Numbered from the stretch's first letter, positions 1-12,157 are shown. The stretch: 64,000 nucleotides of DNA from Macrosoma leucophasiata (GCA_036365455.1 JAWQUS010000002.1:1922001-1986000), one strand, 5' to 3'. Made by a program: numbers and translations. The notes: a model not told the origin generated them from the sequence alone.

Positions 1-166
1 TAGAATGCTTTGTCTTTGTCTGTTGCATTTTCAAATGTGCAGGATAGAAAAAGACAAAGGAGAGATTAGAAACACTTTAGCTAAAATACGTTTATGAATA
101 AGGGGGTAGGTCTGTATTTTTAGAAGATTTGATAAGTATTCAAGCATTAAATCCGGTTGGTTGGTT

Positions 167-404
167 TTGACGACCCAGTTGGTACAGCGGTGTGAGATGA
201 CCGTTTGATTCGAAAGGTTCGATCCCCGCACCGGCACATATATTTGTATGGCCTACAGATATTTGTTTCGGGCACAGATCACCTAGGTGATCTGTGGTTT
301 CGGGTCTGGGTGTTTGTGTATGTGTTGTTTGTATACAACGGCACCCACTACACAGCTTTATATCTACTGTGGGGCTGGGAGTGTAAGCGTATTTTATTTT
401 ATAT
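167..404 (+). repeat. tRNA-derived SINE, family A, copy 1
   Basis: The head looks like a tRNA: an A-box-like segment around 175-190 and a B box, GGTTCGATCCC, near 218. A body follows that matches the copy at 2464-2665 along its whole length ('tggcctayagatattt', 'tatatcta.tgt', 'taagcgtat'). It appears old: the copies differ by many substitutions and small indels. Confidence 0.75.
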
Positions 405-770
405 TACTGTAGCGTCCACTACATTAAGGCGCCAACTAGTGGAATACAATGAAACCTTTGAGTACTTGTCTAGTACGATAGATGGCGTGCAGTCAAATTA
501 CATCGCACATACGAAGATTTATCAAGAGTTGGCATATATACAACTTCCCAACGTCAACCGTGGGGCCGCGGCCCGCCAGGCGCTTTCACCTCGCCTGGTC
601 GGAGGATCCTCCCTTTTCGTCGGAGGAACACTTCCACCCGTACCTCCACATTACTATACAAGCAAATATCCACGATTTTCCTGTTAGTTTTTAAGTCGTC
701 ACCTATTATATGGGACAGCAACTATGTCTCTGGCTTTCCAGATACATTAACAGACTCTCTGCGTCACTCT
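405..770. other. Unassigned intron sequence
   Basis: Contains a short GC-rich patch (about 553-640) with open frames on the plus strand that resemble nothing I know. No gene called. Confidence 0.4.
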
Positions 771-999
771 CTGCATTGGAACTCTACCACCAATAAAGTT
801 CAAATGCAGGGACTCTAGGGCGTAACCTAATCTATGTGACGCCTAAGTTGTTACTGTTCTGTGTCGGAAATTATAGGGTCGTACACCACCTGATCGGATC
901 ACGACAGCGCTAAATACTTACTACCACTTAGCGGGCAGAGTAGGTAATGCAATAGGGCCTACGCCCGCAAGCTCTGTCACTGTAGCTATACCAGTAAAT
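771..999 (-). repeat. Family R fragments (degenerate)
   Basis: Two pieces of the 3'-UTR-like family R on the minus strand: 771-797 ('ggaactctaccacca') and 836-999 (from 'gacgcctaag' to 'agctataccagta'). Strongly diverged. Confidence 0.6.
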
Positions 1000-1057
1000 G
1001 GTAATAATCATTATTAATGTTTAATATATGCGACATAAACTACTAATAGTACTAAGG

Positions 1058-1347
1058 TACTGATGGTAGAGCTCCAGTGACGGAGCTCGCGGGCGTAGGC
1101 ACTACCGCATTACCTTATATACTTGCCGCTAAATGGTAGTGTTCAGCACTATCGTGTTCCGGTCAGGTGGTAATCTACGGCCCTGTAATTTCCGACACAG
1201 AGGCATAACACTTTAGGCCTCAAGAAAGGTAACGTATCTGCATTTTGACCTTGGTCTTTGTGTGGGAGTCTAAAGGCTGCAGTCATCACTTAACATCAAT
1301 GTGAACTGCATGCCTGTTTGCCACGTCCATTACGTAAAAAAAAATAA
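1058..1347 (+). repeat. Family R (LINE 3'-end-like retroposon), full-length copy
   Basis: About 290 bp from 'tggtagagctccagtgacgg' through 'ctaaatggtagtgttcagca' to 'tgtttgccac' and an A-rich tail at 1335-1344. It has the layout of common lepidopteran LINE 3' ends. All good copies in the window begin at the same 'tggtggtagagctcc' point, so this is either a defined non-autonomous retroposon or a LINE 3' UTR truncated repeatedly at one site. Confidence 0.8.
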
Positions 1348-1671
1348 ACACTTAAAAACTTTTTTATTCTATTCTTTATTTCGCGCAGTGCATTAAACTC
1401 TCGTAGGTAGCAACCCTGCACCATCAATTTAGTCCGTTTTGCATGCACGCCACAATAAATAAAGCGACGAAAACCGAGCGGCATTGTGAGTCCGTCAGCT
1501 TAGACACAAGCTAACCTGATTGTCCGGAATACGTTGCATGATAAAATTGATGTGGCGCATTTGGTACTGCAGACATTCATGTCAAGTGCCCCAACAGTCA
1601 GTCGACCCAACAATGGCGGTCAAACCATTCCAATAGCACGGTAGTTAATATAACAACGCGGGATGGGCAGC
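1348..1671. other. Unassigned intron sequence
   Basis: AT-rich, no recognisable gene or repeat. Confidence 0.4.
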
Positions 1672-1731
1672 AGCCATAGAGCAACACGGGCCACCGGCCG
1701 CGGCGGACCGGAGGGGAGTAGCCATAGCGTT
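1672..1731 (-). repeat. Family C fragment, inverted
   Basis: Reverse complement of the GC-rich 3' part of family C (compare 41590-41645): gtagccatag/ccggccgcggc/gggccac. It lies about 70 bp from a plus-strand copy, giving an inverted arrangement. Confidence 0.65.
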
Positions 1732-1798
1732 TATTACCGATGCAAAACATTTTGTCATTTTCTGGGGAGGGAAAGCGTGCGACACACACGTACACTAC

Positions 1799-1975
1799 AA
1801 AAATCGTCTATTACTACGAAATTCACGCCCTGACTTTAACAAAATACATACACAATTTCACGCACACGTTTAAACATCTAGGCGACAGGTATAGGCCCAT
1901 TTGGTCTTGTACTTTGACAAAGGGAAAAACCTGCATATGGCTACTCCTATCCGGTGTTGCTTTGTGGCAGCAGCG
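1799..1975 (+). repeat. Family C repeat, copy 1
   Basis: Matches 41467-41644: 'tcgtctattactacgaa', 'caatttcacgcacac', 'tttaaacatctrggcgacag', 'tatggctactcct'. Nature unknown; no coding potential seen. Confidence 0.65.
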
Positions 1976-2091
1976 TTCATATAGAAGGGAATTACACACT
2001 TAGTTATCTGCACTAAATACTACTACAGGCTATAGATCTAATATATAAAATTCTCGTGTCACTGTGTTTATAAATAACAATACTCCTCCAA

Positions 2092-2143
2092 AACGCATCT
2101 GCATTTTGACCTTGGTCTTCGTGTAGGTATCTATAGGCTGCAT
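2092..2143 (+). repeat. Family R fragment
   Basis: Internal piece 'acgcatctgcattttgacc' to 'ctataggctgca' of family R. Confidence 0.7.
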
Positions 2144-2463
2144 TTGTGGTAGGCACCTACAACAAGATTGAATTAAAAAAAAACATCATTTTGGAAGCTA
2201 TTAAAAATCGACACATCAAAATGGTTTCAATATTATGAAATAAAGCGGCGCATACACTATATTTCACCGGCGGGCGACATAAAGGCGGGTGCACACCGCG
2301 CGATGATTTACGCGCCGTCGAAGCGCGTTAGATATGAAATTTGTCAGCGATATCGGCTGTTTATGCGAGTCCGTGCACGCGTTGTATACACTGCACATAT
2401 TATAAATGATTGAGATAAACTTCGACGCGTAATAGACTATATTTATTTCTATCTTTGCTTAAC

Positions 2464-2665
2464 TTGACGACCTGGTTGGTCCAGCGGTGTGTGACGGTGA
2501 TCTGAGGGTTGCGGGTTCGATCCCCGTACCGGGGCAAATATTTCTATGGCCTATAGTTATTTCGGTTCTGGAAGTTTTGCATACTTTATGTATTCCACCG
2601 CACTCACGGCATATATTTATATCTAGTGTGAGGTTATTAGTATAAGCGTATATAATTTATTATTT
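2464..2665 (+). repeat. tRNA-derived SINE, family A, copy 2
   Basis: tRNA-like head with an A-box region around 2473-2487 and a good B box, GGTTCGATCCC, at 2514-2524 (RNA polymerase III type 2 promoter), then the same body as copy 1. Confidence 0.8.
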
Positions 2666-3461
2666 TTAATATAAATTTATTAAAAAAAACATGTTGAAGT
2701 AGGTATTCATCAATTCAAAAAGTACAATTATTTTAAGTCACGAAAGTGATAAACAACGTACAATTGAAATTGATGGTAAGTACCTACTGTAGTAGCCTAT
2801 AAACATCTACAAAAATAGCAGATACGTTGCCACTCTTGGCAGGTTGTTTAGAGCTTAAATTACATAATTACAAAAATACAAATGTTTTATATACATTTTA
2901 AAATATAAAAAACTAGCTGATTTACCAAAATTACTAAATTGTTTTTTTGTAAAGCGTTTTAAAACCTTATCCATTGACTGTAGCTTTAGAGACCTCTTGG
3001 AATGTAAATGCTATTTTTATTTAAACAATAAAAGAATATATTATGTTCATTTTATTGCAAAAGGTGGACATTTTACAATGAAACAACAACATAATATATT
3101 ACTAAGATAGTATATTTATCAATTTAATCAGATACTTAAAAGCAGACCTAATTACCCCAGAAAAATGCTCAAAAAGACTATAAATTTAATTTAATTTTTC
3201 AAAAGATTTGGGTACGTCGCTTCCTTCACTTATCTTTATGTCCCAATTAAATGAACTAAGTGCAAAACAGAAGTAATTTTAATGTTGAATATTTATAAAA
3301 ACATCAACATGAAATTGATTATTTAAAGTAAACAGACAGATGAATCACTGGCGAAGATTAAAAATGATAAAAACCTGACAGAAATTTCTGTACTGATACA
3401 AAATTCAGAATGATTTCAGTCGATGTCTTCGTATCGTATAAGCCGAAAGATTTCCACTGTT
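2666..3461. other. AT-rich intron, nothing recognised
   Basis: Very AT-rich single-copy-looking sequence with no open frame of note. Confidence 0.5.
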
Positions 3462-3758
3462 TATTTTATTTTTATATTTATGTATTGGAAGTGGCAAACA
3501 AGCATGCAGTTCACGTTGATGTTAAGTGACGACTGCAGCCTACAGACACCCACACTAAGACCAGACGTCAAAATACAGATGCGTTACCACTCCTGAGGTC
3601 TAAGGTGTTATGCCTCTGTGCTGGAAATTACAGGGCCGTACATTAACATCTGACCGGAACACGAAAGTGCTGAACACTACCATTTAGCGGCAAGTATATT
3701 AGGTAATGCGGTGGTGCCTACGACCGCGAGCACCGTCACTGGAGCTCTATCACCTAAA
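3462..3758 (-). repeat. Family R, full-length copy
   Basis: The T-rich stretch at the left is the poly-A tail read on the opposite strand. From 'gtggcaaacaagcatgcagt' to 'ggagctctatcacc' it aligns over its length with the other copies. Confidence 0.8.
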
Positions 3759-3788
3759 TACTATCGCCCCATTGAAATAGTTTGACCG

Positions 3789-3850
3789 CCACTATTCAGT
3801 TGACTGACTGGACTAGTGGAAGAATTCTCCTCCAGTAGAAGAAAATTCCG
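3789..3850. repeat. Short repeat shared with 28370-28435
   Basis: 'gttgactgactggactagtggaag...cctccagtagaag' resembles 'gttgactaactgcactagaggaag...ccttctagtggagaag' near 28384. Probably a remnant of one dispersed element (called family H here). Confidence 0.4.
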
Positions 3851-3908
3851 CTAGCCGGTGGGCTAGTCAAGTTCCGTTGTCAAGGACAATGAAAGATATT
3901 TATTAATG

Positions 3909-4071
3909 ACCCTAAAATCAGTGGCGATATTGGGGCAGTAGTGGAAAGAAACTTAAATCTCCTCGTGTATTGCCAAATTATAACCAGAACTGTATCGCAT
4001 CCAGCGAGCTCACGATTTAGGGACGATCATCCCCACCACCACAGTCCCGATATCGCCACTGATTTTAGGGT
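3909..4071. mobile_element. MITE with ~22-bp terminal inverted repeats
   Basis: Starts ACCCTAAAATCAGTGGCGAT and ends with its exact reverse complement (ATCGCCACTGATTTTAGGGT); pairing continues more weakly to about 35 bp. Length is 163 bp with no coding capacity. No target-site duplication is evident, so the superfamily cannot be named. Confidence 0.75.
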
Positions 4072-4119
4072 TGTATCTAGACTGTTTTAGACGACGTTAA
4101 GGAGAATGAAAGAACAAAC

Positions 4120-4230
4120 TTTTGTGGTCCGCAAACACAAACACAAACAAATATATCCTTTATTACCACTAATTCTTTAGTGGTCCGAAATACAAAGACA
4201 AACATAAATGTCCTTTATTACCACTAGTTA
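4120..4230. repeat. Two-unit tandem duplication (~55 bp)
   Basis: Units 4120-4174 and 4175-4230 share 'gtggtccg', then a (acaaa)-rich stretch, then 'cctttattaccacta'. Confidence 0.7.
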
Positions 4231-4952
4231 GAGTGGTCATATGTACAAGTGGACTTTTCTCTATCCACTATACTCGTGTTTTACCTGTGGTCGCACACAA
4301 CTCGTCGGTTGTGAAAACGCATCTGATATTCGATTCCGATTCCAGCACATCGATTACTCGATTATTGTTTACTCGCTCGGTACTAATCAATGCAACACCA
4401 TTTTAATTTATGCTGTCTGTGTTAAACGCAAACCGACTGTCCATTTGCAGTATGTACATTGTCAGAGTTTAGTTTTTTAAATCTATCATACAATATAATG
4501 AAACTAGATGAATTTTCCAATAGGTTTTGCAGAAAAAAACACTATTGTAGAATAAACATTAAGAAAGATCATAATTGTTTGTAGGAACAATGGTAGGTGA
4601 TAGTAGATGAAAACAAAAATCATTTTGTACACTTCACCGATTAAAACGAACTTTCTTGAACAAATTGTTTCATACTGTAGACGATGGGTGGTATTTGTCA
4701 AATTATTAAAGAATGGAAAAAGTAAAGAGTTCTGCACACGTTAAGTAAATTTTAGGCAAACCTTTAAAATTATATTACGGTGATCGGTGATGCCTACCCA
4801 GTAAAGATGTTCTTAAATACCAATTCTCGTTGACATGCTCTAAAATAACATAGGTATTGAATTACTTGACTGTCATTCGAAAGATGCGAAAACTAAAACT
4901 AAATCAACCCTCCAAAATGTATGGTCAGTCAATGAAAATGTGTAGCCAAAAT
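4231..4952. other. Intron, nothing recognised
   Basis: AT-rich. Short open frames on either strand show no family resemblance. Confidence 0.45.
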
Positions 4953-5102
4953 CTATTTACACTAAAAGTGACCTTGGGTTCGTCCCTTATACAACGGGTC
5001 ACGGGCGCTCCGCCGCGCCCTCAAGCCTCAACACGTATTTGGTGGAGCTACCGATGTCCTATCCATGTAAGTGACGCCTCACTACTGAACACTAGTTTCT
5101 AG
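4953..5102 (+). repeat. Family F repeat, copy 1
   Basis: Shares 'gtgacctt', 'cgggtcacgggygctccgcc', 'ggagctaccgatgtcc', 'gtgacgcctcac' with 5479-5618. Unknown origin. Confidence 0.65.
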
Positions 5103-5149
5103 TACTTTCTAACTGCAATAGTAAATAGTATTGTTGTAATATGTTGGAG

Positions 5150-5424
5150 GCTTTCAGAGATAACGGTTTAAAATCCTTTATCATGGTTCCATTATCATGG
5201 ATTTACCCTGGTTCTATTGGGATTTTTCCATTTTCTGGAAGTTTCCCAGTACCTCGGAGTCTGGTTATGTGCCCGGCGATGGCAGCACTCTCGCCACCTG
5301 TTGCATGGGCCAAAAGGTAACTAACTGGCTAATCGACTTAGGTTTCGTGGGTGTTTGCATGTATGCTTGAATGCATGCATTTACCTCTGCCTACCCCTTC
5401 GGGGATTACAGACGTGAAGTTACG
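5150..5424 (+). repeat. SINE-D, old 5'-truncated copy
   Basis: Lacks the tRNA head but matches the body and 3' end of the intact copy at 59204-59513: 'ggttctattgggatttttcc', 'tttcccagtacct', 'gtgggtgtttgcatgtatgc', 'ctgcctaccccttcgggga', ending 'gtgaagttacg'. Confidence 0.85.
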
Positions 5425-5478
5425 CCTTCAAATCGTTTGAGTAAGATCATTAGAATAAAGAATTGGAATATCCAAAGC

Positions 5479-5618
5479 CCATTTACACCAACAGTGACCT
5501 TCACTTCGTCCCTTGTCGCTCGGGTCACGGGTGCTCCGCCCCCAAGTCTCAACACACGTTTGGCGGAGCTACCGATGTCCGAACTATGTAGGTGACGCCT
5601 CACCACTGAGCATGTTCC
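5479..5618 (+). repeat. Family F repeat, copy 2
   Basis: Second copy of the repeat at 4953-5102, same orientation, on the other side of the SINE-D remnant. Confidence 0.65.
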
Positions 5619-5639
5619 TATGTAGGTATGCATTATTAG

Positions 5640-7894
5640 GAGTAACACGAAAGGATGTTGCTAGTTTAGCTGTAGCTGTACATACTTACATACAAGCTGT
5701 TGTTACGAATCAAGTTGTACGTGTATGGAGGATTGTAGATGTGTTTAAATGTTATTATGCAGATATTTATTTGAATCATATTTTTTCGTTTCAAACGTTT
5801 TTTTGCTCTGAAAATTATTGACATGCGTTTCGCATAGTGAGCATTCATTACATTTCTATTAGGTAAGGAGTACAAAGTATAAATTTTAGGGTAATTCTTA
5901 CAAAATCTGATGATTGAACAAGTATATGTCTTCTTGTATAATCAATCACATTAAATTCCAATTATTAATTTATACATGTTTTGAATTTCAGTAATTCTAG
6001 TCATTTCTACAGTATTTTTAGATGCATGAACGCAATGTACTGATACTAATATTTCACATTTTGTTAAAGTGAGCTTCAATTCATCAATCTATTTACAATT
6101 ATTTAGGCCACCAAATTCATTGCTTCCAACATCCTTGCGTAACGATCTACATTAGAAGAGTTACAGCTTAACAGCGATCCCTGTTCCAGCCGACACTCCA
6201 TAAATCAGAGAAGAGAAGGCAGGAGCTGGGTTATGTCCGATCAATAATGAATTTGATTAATCTCTGCAAAATCATGTCCATCTTCCTCTAATGGCCATAA
6301 CTCATTGCTTACTTCTCGTAAACATTCTGATTCTACTTTCTCACAGCATTTAATAGTTTTTTTACTACGTTCAAAACTCTCAAGTTAATAAGCCCAATGA
6401 TTCCCAATCAAAAGCTGTTTAACATTATCCTCAATTTGATTAACAATAAGGGAAAAGTCTGCTTATTTGCGAATTTAAATTGCTATAATCAAATCAGAAT
6501 CATGAATGGTTGTAACTTTGGACCCCAATTACGAAGCACGAGCTCAAAAGATGTTTTTTCTAATCTCTTCCCACGCGCAATAGTCGTAATTATAGGTTCA
6601 ACTCAGTAATAACACATCGCTTCAATAAAATTGTATATCATTCGGCTCTTTTCCCCGCGAACGCGTTGGGTGATTAGAGCGGCCATCTTGTGGGCGGGCA
6701 CACCCAAAGGCGACACGATCCTCGATTCCATTCTCAAAAATAACGCTAATCGGCAAATCAAGCACGCGCGGGAACTCGGAACGTGTGTTTTTCAAATTGG
6801 GAACGTCCTTTACCGTTATTACGGGGCGGGGATTTGACTACTGTCAAAAGTGACAGTTGTGATTGACATTTATAAATACCAGTCAAGTGCGAGCTTGTTA
6901 TTTGGAAACGTAAGAAACGTTTCATTAAGGCCGATGTCACTGTCCGCGCTTCGTCGGCTAGAATATCGGTTCAAGCGTGTAAACGCTAAGGTGTAGTTTC
7001 GTTTGGGGATCGTTTTTCGGCGGTATAATATTAATTAACGGGCAGCCTCGTGCGGCGTAGATGAGTGCATATTGAAACGTCAAAAACCTGTGTTTCTTTT
7101 GCTTCTCATTTTCGTCCAGTTCCAATATCCTCCACGTCAAGAGTGAGATAGACAGCGTCGGCGGGCAGCACACGGTTTTTTTGAGAATGAAATAGAAAAC
7201 CGCCTGCTTTTCCAGGAAATAGACGCGAAATTGAAATGTTCAATTTCGTTTTTAGCTGGTTACTTTGTGTTACCAAATGGATGTTTTGATTTCGAGCCGA
7301 AATGGAAATTCGATTTTATAAAATCCCGCGTCACCTAAGTGGGTTTGCATGTTTATTCATTAGTTTATCAAAAGACAATCATATTTTAAGTAAAAAAGCT
7401 GACATGTTCAATCACAGACAATTCATTTATTTTTAAACGGAAAATGGAAACTCGACATTCATGACTAAATAGAATTGCATTTTTTAAAACTATGTTGCAA
7501 TATTTGGTGTGTCCATTTTTATTTAAGTTTCAGGCTGAAGAAATATTCAATTTCAATTTAGACCTTATAGCATCATTGATAGATTCCCATATATTATCAT
7601 AGTTATTAATAACTTTTCATTTTTCACTTCGTGGTAAGTACAGTAAACACATATTTGTGTATATATGCAGTTTTAATAACATTTGTGTAAAAATAAAGAT
7701 CATAATAATTACACAATCACAATTAAGTTAGATTAAAATTAAAAAAAAAAAAACATTTGATTGCCATAATACATGATATGTATTATTATTAATATCATGC
7801 TGCGTAGAAGACATTCAGCTACTGAATAACCTAAAATAAGCAGTACCTGTAATATATTGATGCCTGATTATTTTTCAGATTTATGTGATCCTGT
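5640..7894. other. Unique intron; GC-richer block 6640-7180
   Basis: No repeats recognised. The block at about 6640-7180 stands out by its CpG-containing sequence and short TGACAG/TGATTGACA-type words (for example near 6850-6870), which resemble TALE-factor sites. Candidate non-coding regulatory element only; no ORF supports a gene. Confidence 0.35.
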
Positions 7895-8333
7895 ACAATA
7901 CTTTACATATTTTATTTTAAAGTAAAGTCTCGCCTGAAGTCAAATTTTTCTTTCCATTTTACTTTAAAATAAAATATATTTCACAAGTATGTGTTAATGC
8001 GAAATAATATAAAACAATTATTAAGGGTAAAAGCGACTTCTTTATGATATTCAATAAACTGCAAAGTCTATTATATCGGTTGCCTAACTAGCATAGTTGG
8101 CAATAGATGGCGCTGCTGCTACCATAAAGCAATGCAACAAATGTGAAGGAAAGATTTGACAAATCGGGCAGGACTTCAGTAGCTCAATTGGAAGAGCGGC
8201 TGGACTAGATTCCCAGTAGGCCGCGAGTTCGAGTCTCGCCTGAAGTCAATTTTGTCTTTCCATTTTACTTTAAAATAAAATATATTTCACAAGCATGTGT
8301 TAATGCGAAATAATATAAAACAATACTTTACAT
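7895..8333 (+). repeat. SINE-B insertion with 14-bp target-site duplication
   Basis: ACAATACTTTACAT occurs at 7895-7908 and again at 8320-8333. Between them: a 19-bp inverted arm (7909-7927) complementary to part of the tail; a partial first unit (tRNA 3' end plus full tail, 7927-8016); then a full second unit. The second unit's tRNA-like head is 8172-8247, with GACTTCAG paired to CTGAAGTC, A box TAGCTCAATTGG at 8180-8191 and B box GAGTTCGAGTC at 8225-8235. The head-to-tail dimer was inserted as one molecule. Confidence 0.85.
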
Positions 8334-10556
8334 AGCTACGATCTAGATTAACAAAAATGTAAGTATTATAAAAGTAGATTAACAGACGGAGCACAAGAAT
8401 ATGTAATCGAGTGCAAAGTCGAAGAATTACGGTATAACGACTAGCGATGCCTTTTGAATTTACAAATCGTCATCGCAACGTTCACATGTGAACCATATGA
8501 AACTTTCAATGTTAATCGCCACATTAAAATTGGTCTAGTGCATATGAACCTTATAGCGCATACAAAAAGATTAATCCAAGAAACGAACGGGAATCATTCA
8601 TTCATATTCATAGTGGCGGAACGGGAGAGGCTTTCACGAAAATGGTTCCGTGTCTAGGAGTGGGATGAGATGCATGAATATTAACACAGAGCGGGTACCA
8701 GGGAGCCATAACTATATTAGAGATGCTAGCACGGTACACTGCATGCCAACGGTAGGGGCACGTTTGAAGTTGCGCCGAGCTACGTTCTGAAATTTGACAT
8801 TTTGACAGCTCTCCGACGGCGGCTGCCTTCCCCCTAACCCACACGTTGCGCATCTTTTCGTCTCCCTCACACGATCATATTACCTACGAAATTCCCGTTT
8901 CTGCTACGTCTGACTTCTGATGTGAATTGTTAATGCATCGGGTAATTGATATTATAATTTCGATGGTAGTTTCGGTCAAAAGTAAGAGCATCGGTTTCAC
9001 CGTAGCCTTTGTTATGACAGCGCGATGTGTAGGTATTACTCTGATGGAATTCCATTTTATTAAAGTGAAAATGTGGTATATCTATTTAAGTACACAAACT
9101 CGAGTAATCTGAGATATTGCGAACAAAAAAGGGCACGTCCTTTTTTGGCTATAAAAGCTGTTCGCTTCATTCGACGATAGTACGCGGCTAATTGACGTTG
9201 TCAAATGACAGCCGAGCTCGTTTAAAAAGAGCCGATCGCAAGCACAAATTGAGCCGACGACGGCGAACACATGCTGACTAATCTCTGTCCAGTCTAGTAG
9301 CTAGACCCGAAAATAAACGATATACAGAAAAGCGGAGTGACAGTGCTGTCAATCGGCTATCTGGTGCGACGCCGAAAAAATGTAGTAAAAAGCGTATTTA
9401 AAGCTTAAAAATGGCACGTCACTCAACTGTGGGTAAGCTAACCAAATTCACACAATTCTGCGGGAGGCGCTGAAACTTCGGAAATTTGAAAAAAAAAAGC
9501 GGAAATAGTGCCGTCGTTGCGGGCCATTGTTCACGCGGCTACTGTAAATGAACGCGAATGGGTTTTCAAGACAGAGCGATATTACAACGATGGCTATGGG
9601 TTTCACATGATTCTGCGATAACAGCTTTGCAAAATATTAGCACCGCTGAAATATTAATCAACAAAAATAAATGTTATTTGGTAATTGAATATTTAATTAC
9701 TTTTAGAAGCAGATTTGTTCGAAAACATAACACGAGTAAAAGTACACTCGAAATGAAGCAACTTGTTATTTACGAACAAAACAAACAACTTTATTGCCGG
9801 ACCACGGGAGTCCCCAAAAATTCATTTTTCGAACAAAACAGTTTAAAGTGTGTCGAGGTTTTATTTAGCGCGAGATATCGCGCGCGCTGCGTAAACATCA
9901 AATTTTATTGACATTCGCGCGGCGAGCCACCTTTTTTTTGCAGCGAACTGTTTTTTCTCACTCTTTCCCGTACTGACGGGCTTTTTAATCTTTTGTTTTG
10001 GCAATTACGACGGCATATCGCTGCTATGATGAAACTTTGATGTCATGAAAAGTGAGTCGAGTTACCAGGCCGACAGAAATCGACAAGCACCTTGAATATT
10101 AAGCGATATCAAAGCGTTGCGGACGGCACGTCTCTACGTTTGTTACACAAAGGTCGATGTTACAAAGCTCGTCTCGAGGCGGAGCATGCTAAGAACGCGC
10201 CTAATCAAACGAACCGAGTCCCGTTTCCACTTTGTTTGTAGTTTCTTTGAAGTCTAACGTTGATATGATCCCCTGGTTGGTGTGACGCGCAATGATGTCA
10301 GTAACAACATTTCTATTTCGTTTAGTTCTTAGTCTATCCGAAACGAACAAAGGACTAGAAGATATACCTAACCTGTGATGTTTCTCATTTTATGAAATAG
10401 AGAAATAAATTTAGATGTTAATGAAGCGAGAGATGTGTCTAGATTTCCTTACCTTGTGGAACCTATTCTTATTATTTATACTAGGTAATAGTTGCCTATA
10501 TTTATTTACTAGTGACTGGTACGTGATAAATTTAATATTTCATAATGTCATCATCC
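8334..10556. other. Unique intron; GC-richer blocks 8600-8880 and 9830-10260
   Basis: No repeats recognised. Open frames (for example 9558-9911, plus) do not resemble any protein family I know and lack splice or codon support. The blocks are candidate regulatory sequence, inferred from composition only. Confidence 0.35.
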
Positions 10557-10735
10557 ATGCACGTCGATTTCTAATCGACTTTTGGCCATATCCTCAGACA
10601 GTACTCGACTTCGGTAGGTCGGTCTTGGTCTTCCTGGTCGTCTGCCACCATTCACATTCGCATTGTATCTGTTTAATCATTCGTTCATTCGACATTCTTT
10701 CTACATGCCTGAACCATCGGATCATGCCTATACTT
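10557..10735 (-). pseudogene. LINE reverse-transcriptase C-terminus remnant (GHIEKM family)
   Basis: Minus-strand match to the C-terminal tail of the LINE at 23513-23806: the WFGHIEKM-like segment, the K(Q)IxNANVDG block and the GRPR box are recognisable with several lesions. The last part and 3' end are missing. Confidence 0.7.
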
Positions 10736-12157
10736 TCACACATGTAATTTTTAAATATCTTATCGATTCAGCTATCGCGTCTGTTTTTTCCCGATGAGAT
10801 AGGCACAATATAAACTACAAAAAATGACTGTAAAACTTCTTCTTGAACCCTATTTTACTTTATGATCTAATGACTAACTCTGGATTATTAAGTTCAGCAG
10901 TAGTACTCGCTAAGCTGTGTACACAAGCTCGAGTAATTTTATGTAGGTTCTTTATTAGCGTTATTTTGACCTAAGTTCACCTAAATTGGAAGAACATAAA
11001 AAACTTCTAATTTCACATAACATACTCAAAAAAATAGAAGAATTTTTAGACGAATTTTGCAAGTGTCGCCTCCCTAGATAAAACCTAGTCCAAACACACC
11101 AGGAATCCAGAAACGCTCGCAGCCCTAGCCGAACGTCGCTGCACGATAACAGTGTTTGTATAGTATACAATAAACTAATGTTAGCTCGTACAAGAACACG
11201 ATAAACCCAATCAGAAGACAATACATAAAGAGGCGTGCTCACAGTCCGGGATGCGGACTACGGAGCGTTAACAATACACTGTACCTATATGTGGCTTAAT
11301 CACAAGCGCCGAGAGGGATCTTTTGGGGTCAGGCGATTTTGAAGTTTAAGAGCATACATTAACCATCTGGCGGCCTATATTTTGAATGTTCATTTGCTAC
11401 ATATCGATATGAACGCTAACTGTAGCACGTCCGTCTAACATAATGCCACATAAACAGTAACTGAAAATGGTATTATTTGACAGGACATGCGAGAATAGAG
11501 AATAATATGGTATAAACGAATTGCAGATAAGACGAAGAGCGCTGGCTCTCTTAGCATGATGGTCGATAAATAATAACGCGATAACAAGTATACGACCACA
11601 CGAAAGATATCAATAAAATTGGTGAAGATAACAGGGTAATAATTTTATTGCCTGCTTTATTGAGTCCCAAATATAGCTTGATTTCGATAATAATTTTACT
11701 TACTATTACTACGTTTAACAGGGTATCCGTTAAGTACAGCTCCTGAAAGCAGTCATATTTAACGTAATCTATTGTAGGCATATTAATTGTATTGTATAAA
11801 GAAGCATTCATAGTATTGCAAGAAATGATCGGATTTTTAAGCTAATTCAACAAGTGTAGTTTTCAATTATATATAGTTCTTAGCTGTGAACAATCAACGT
11901 TTAAACCGTAAACCCGCTGTCGCTCGTGGTTTATGCCGCCAGCTGCCGGCCTCATTGCGTCGTCCGATAACCCTGTCAGCCGCGTGACGGAGTGCCGAGT
12001 TATCTCGCTCGGCTTTGTCCGCGTCCATTGTTGCGCGCCCTTCGACGTCTTCATGCCTAGTATGCACGCGGCTTTATGGTGTTACGTCACTCTTTCATGT
12101 TTTCCTAATTAAACGTAACCGATTTTTGACTATCAAAATGATTTTTATGGAGCAACT
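10736..12157. other. Unique intron; GC-rich block 11890-12060
   Basis: AT-rich except for a sharp CpG-rich block at about 11890-12060. A 63-codon minus-strand frame covers the block but resembles nothing known and may be chance. Confidence 0.35.

Noticed and set aside
205..687. 160-codon plus-strand ORF
   Set aside because: Most of it lies over the tRNA-derived SINE-A; the translation is not protein-like.
8172..8247. Possible genuine tRNA gene (cloverleaf-like)
   Set aside because: Anticodon stem is imperfect, acceptor pairing is 8 bp, and identical heads recur with a common tail and target duplications; it is the SINE-B head. The same applies to 46840-46913 and 50173-50248.
9558..9911. 117-codon plus-strand ORF
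   Set aside because: No motif or family resemblance, AT-driven composition, no splice context; treated as chance.
11863..12054. Minus-strand ORF in a GC-rich block, considered as an exon
   Set aside because: No match to Hth or another known protein and no convincing splice sites in phase.
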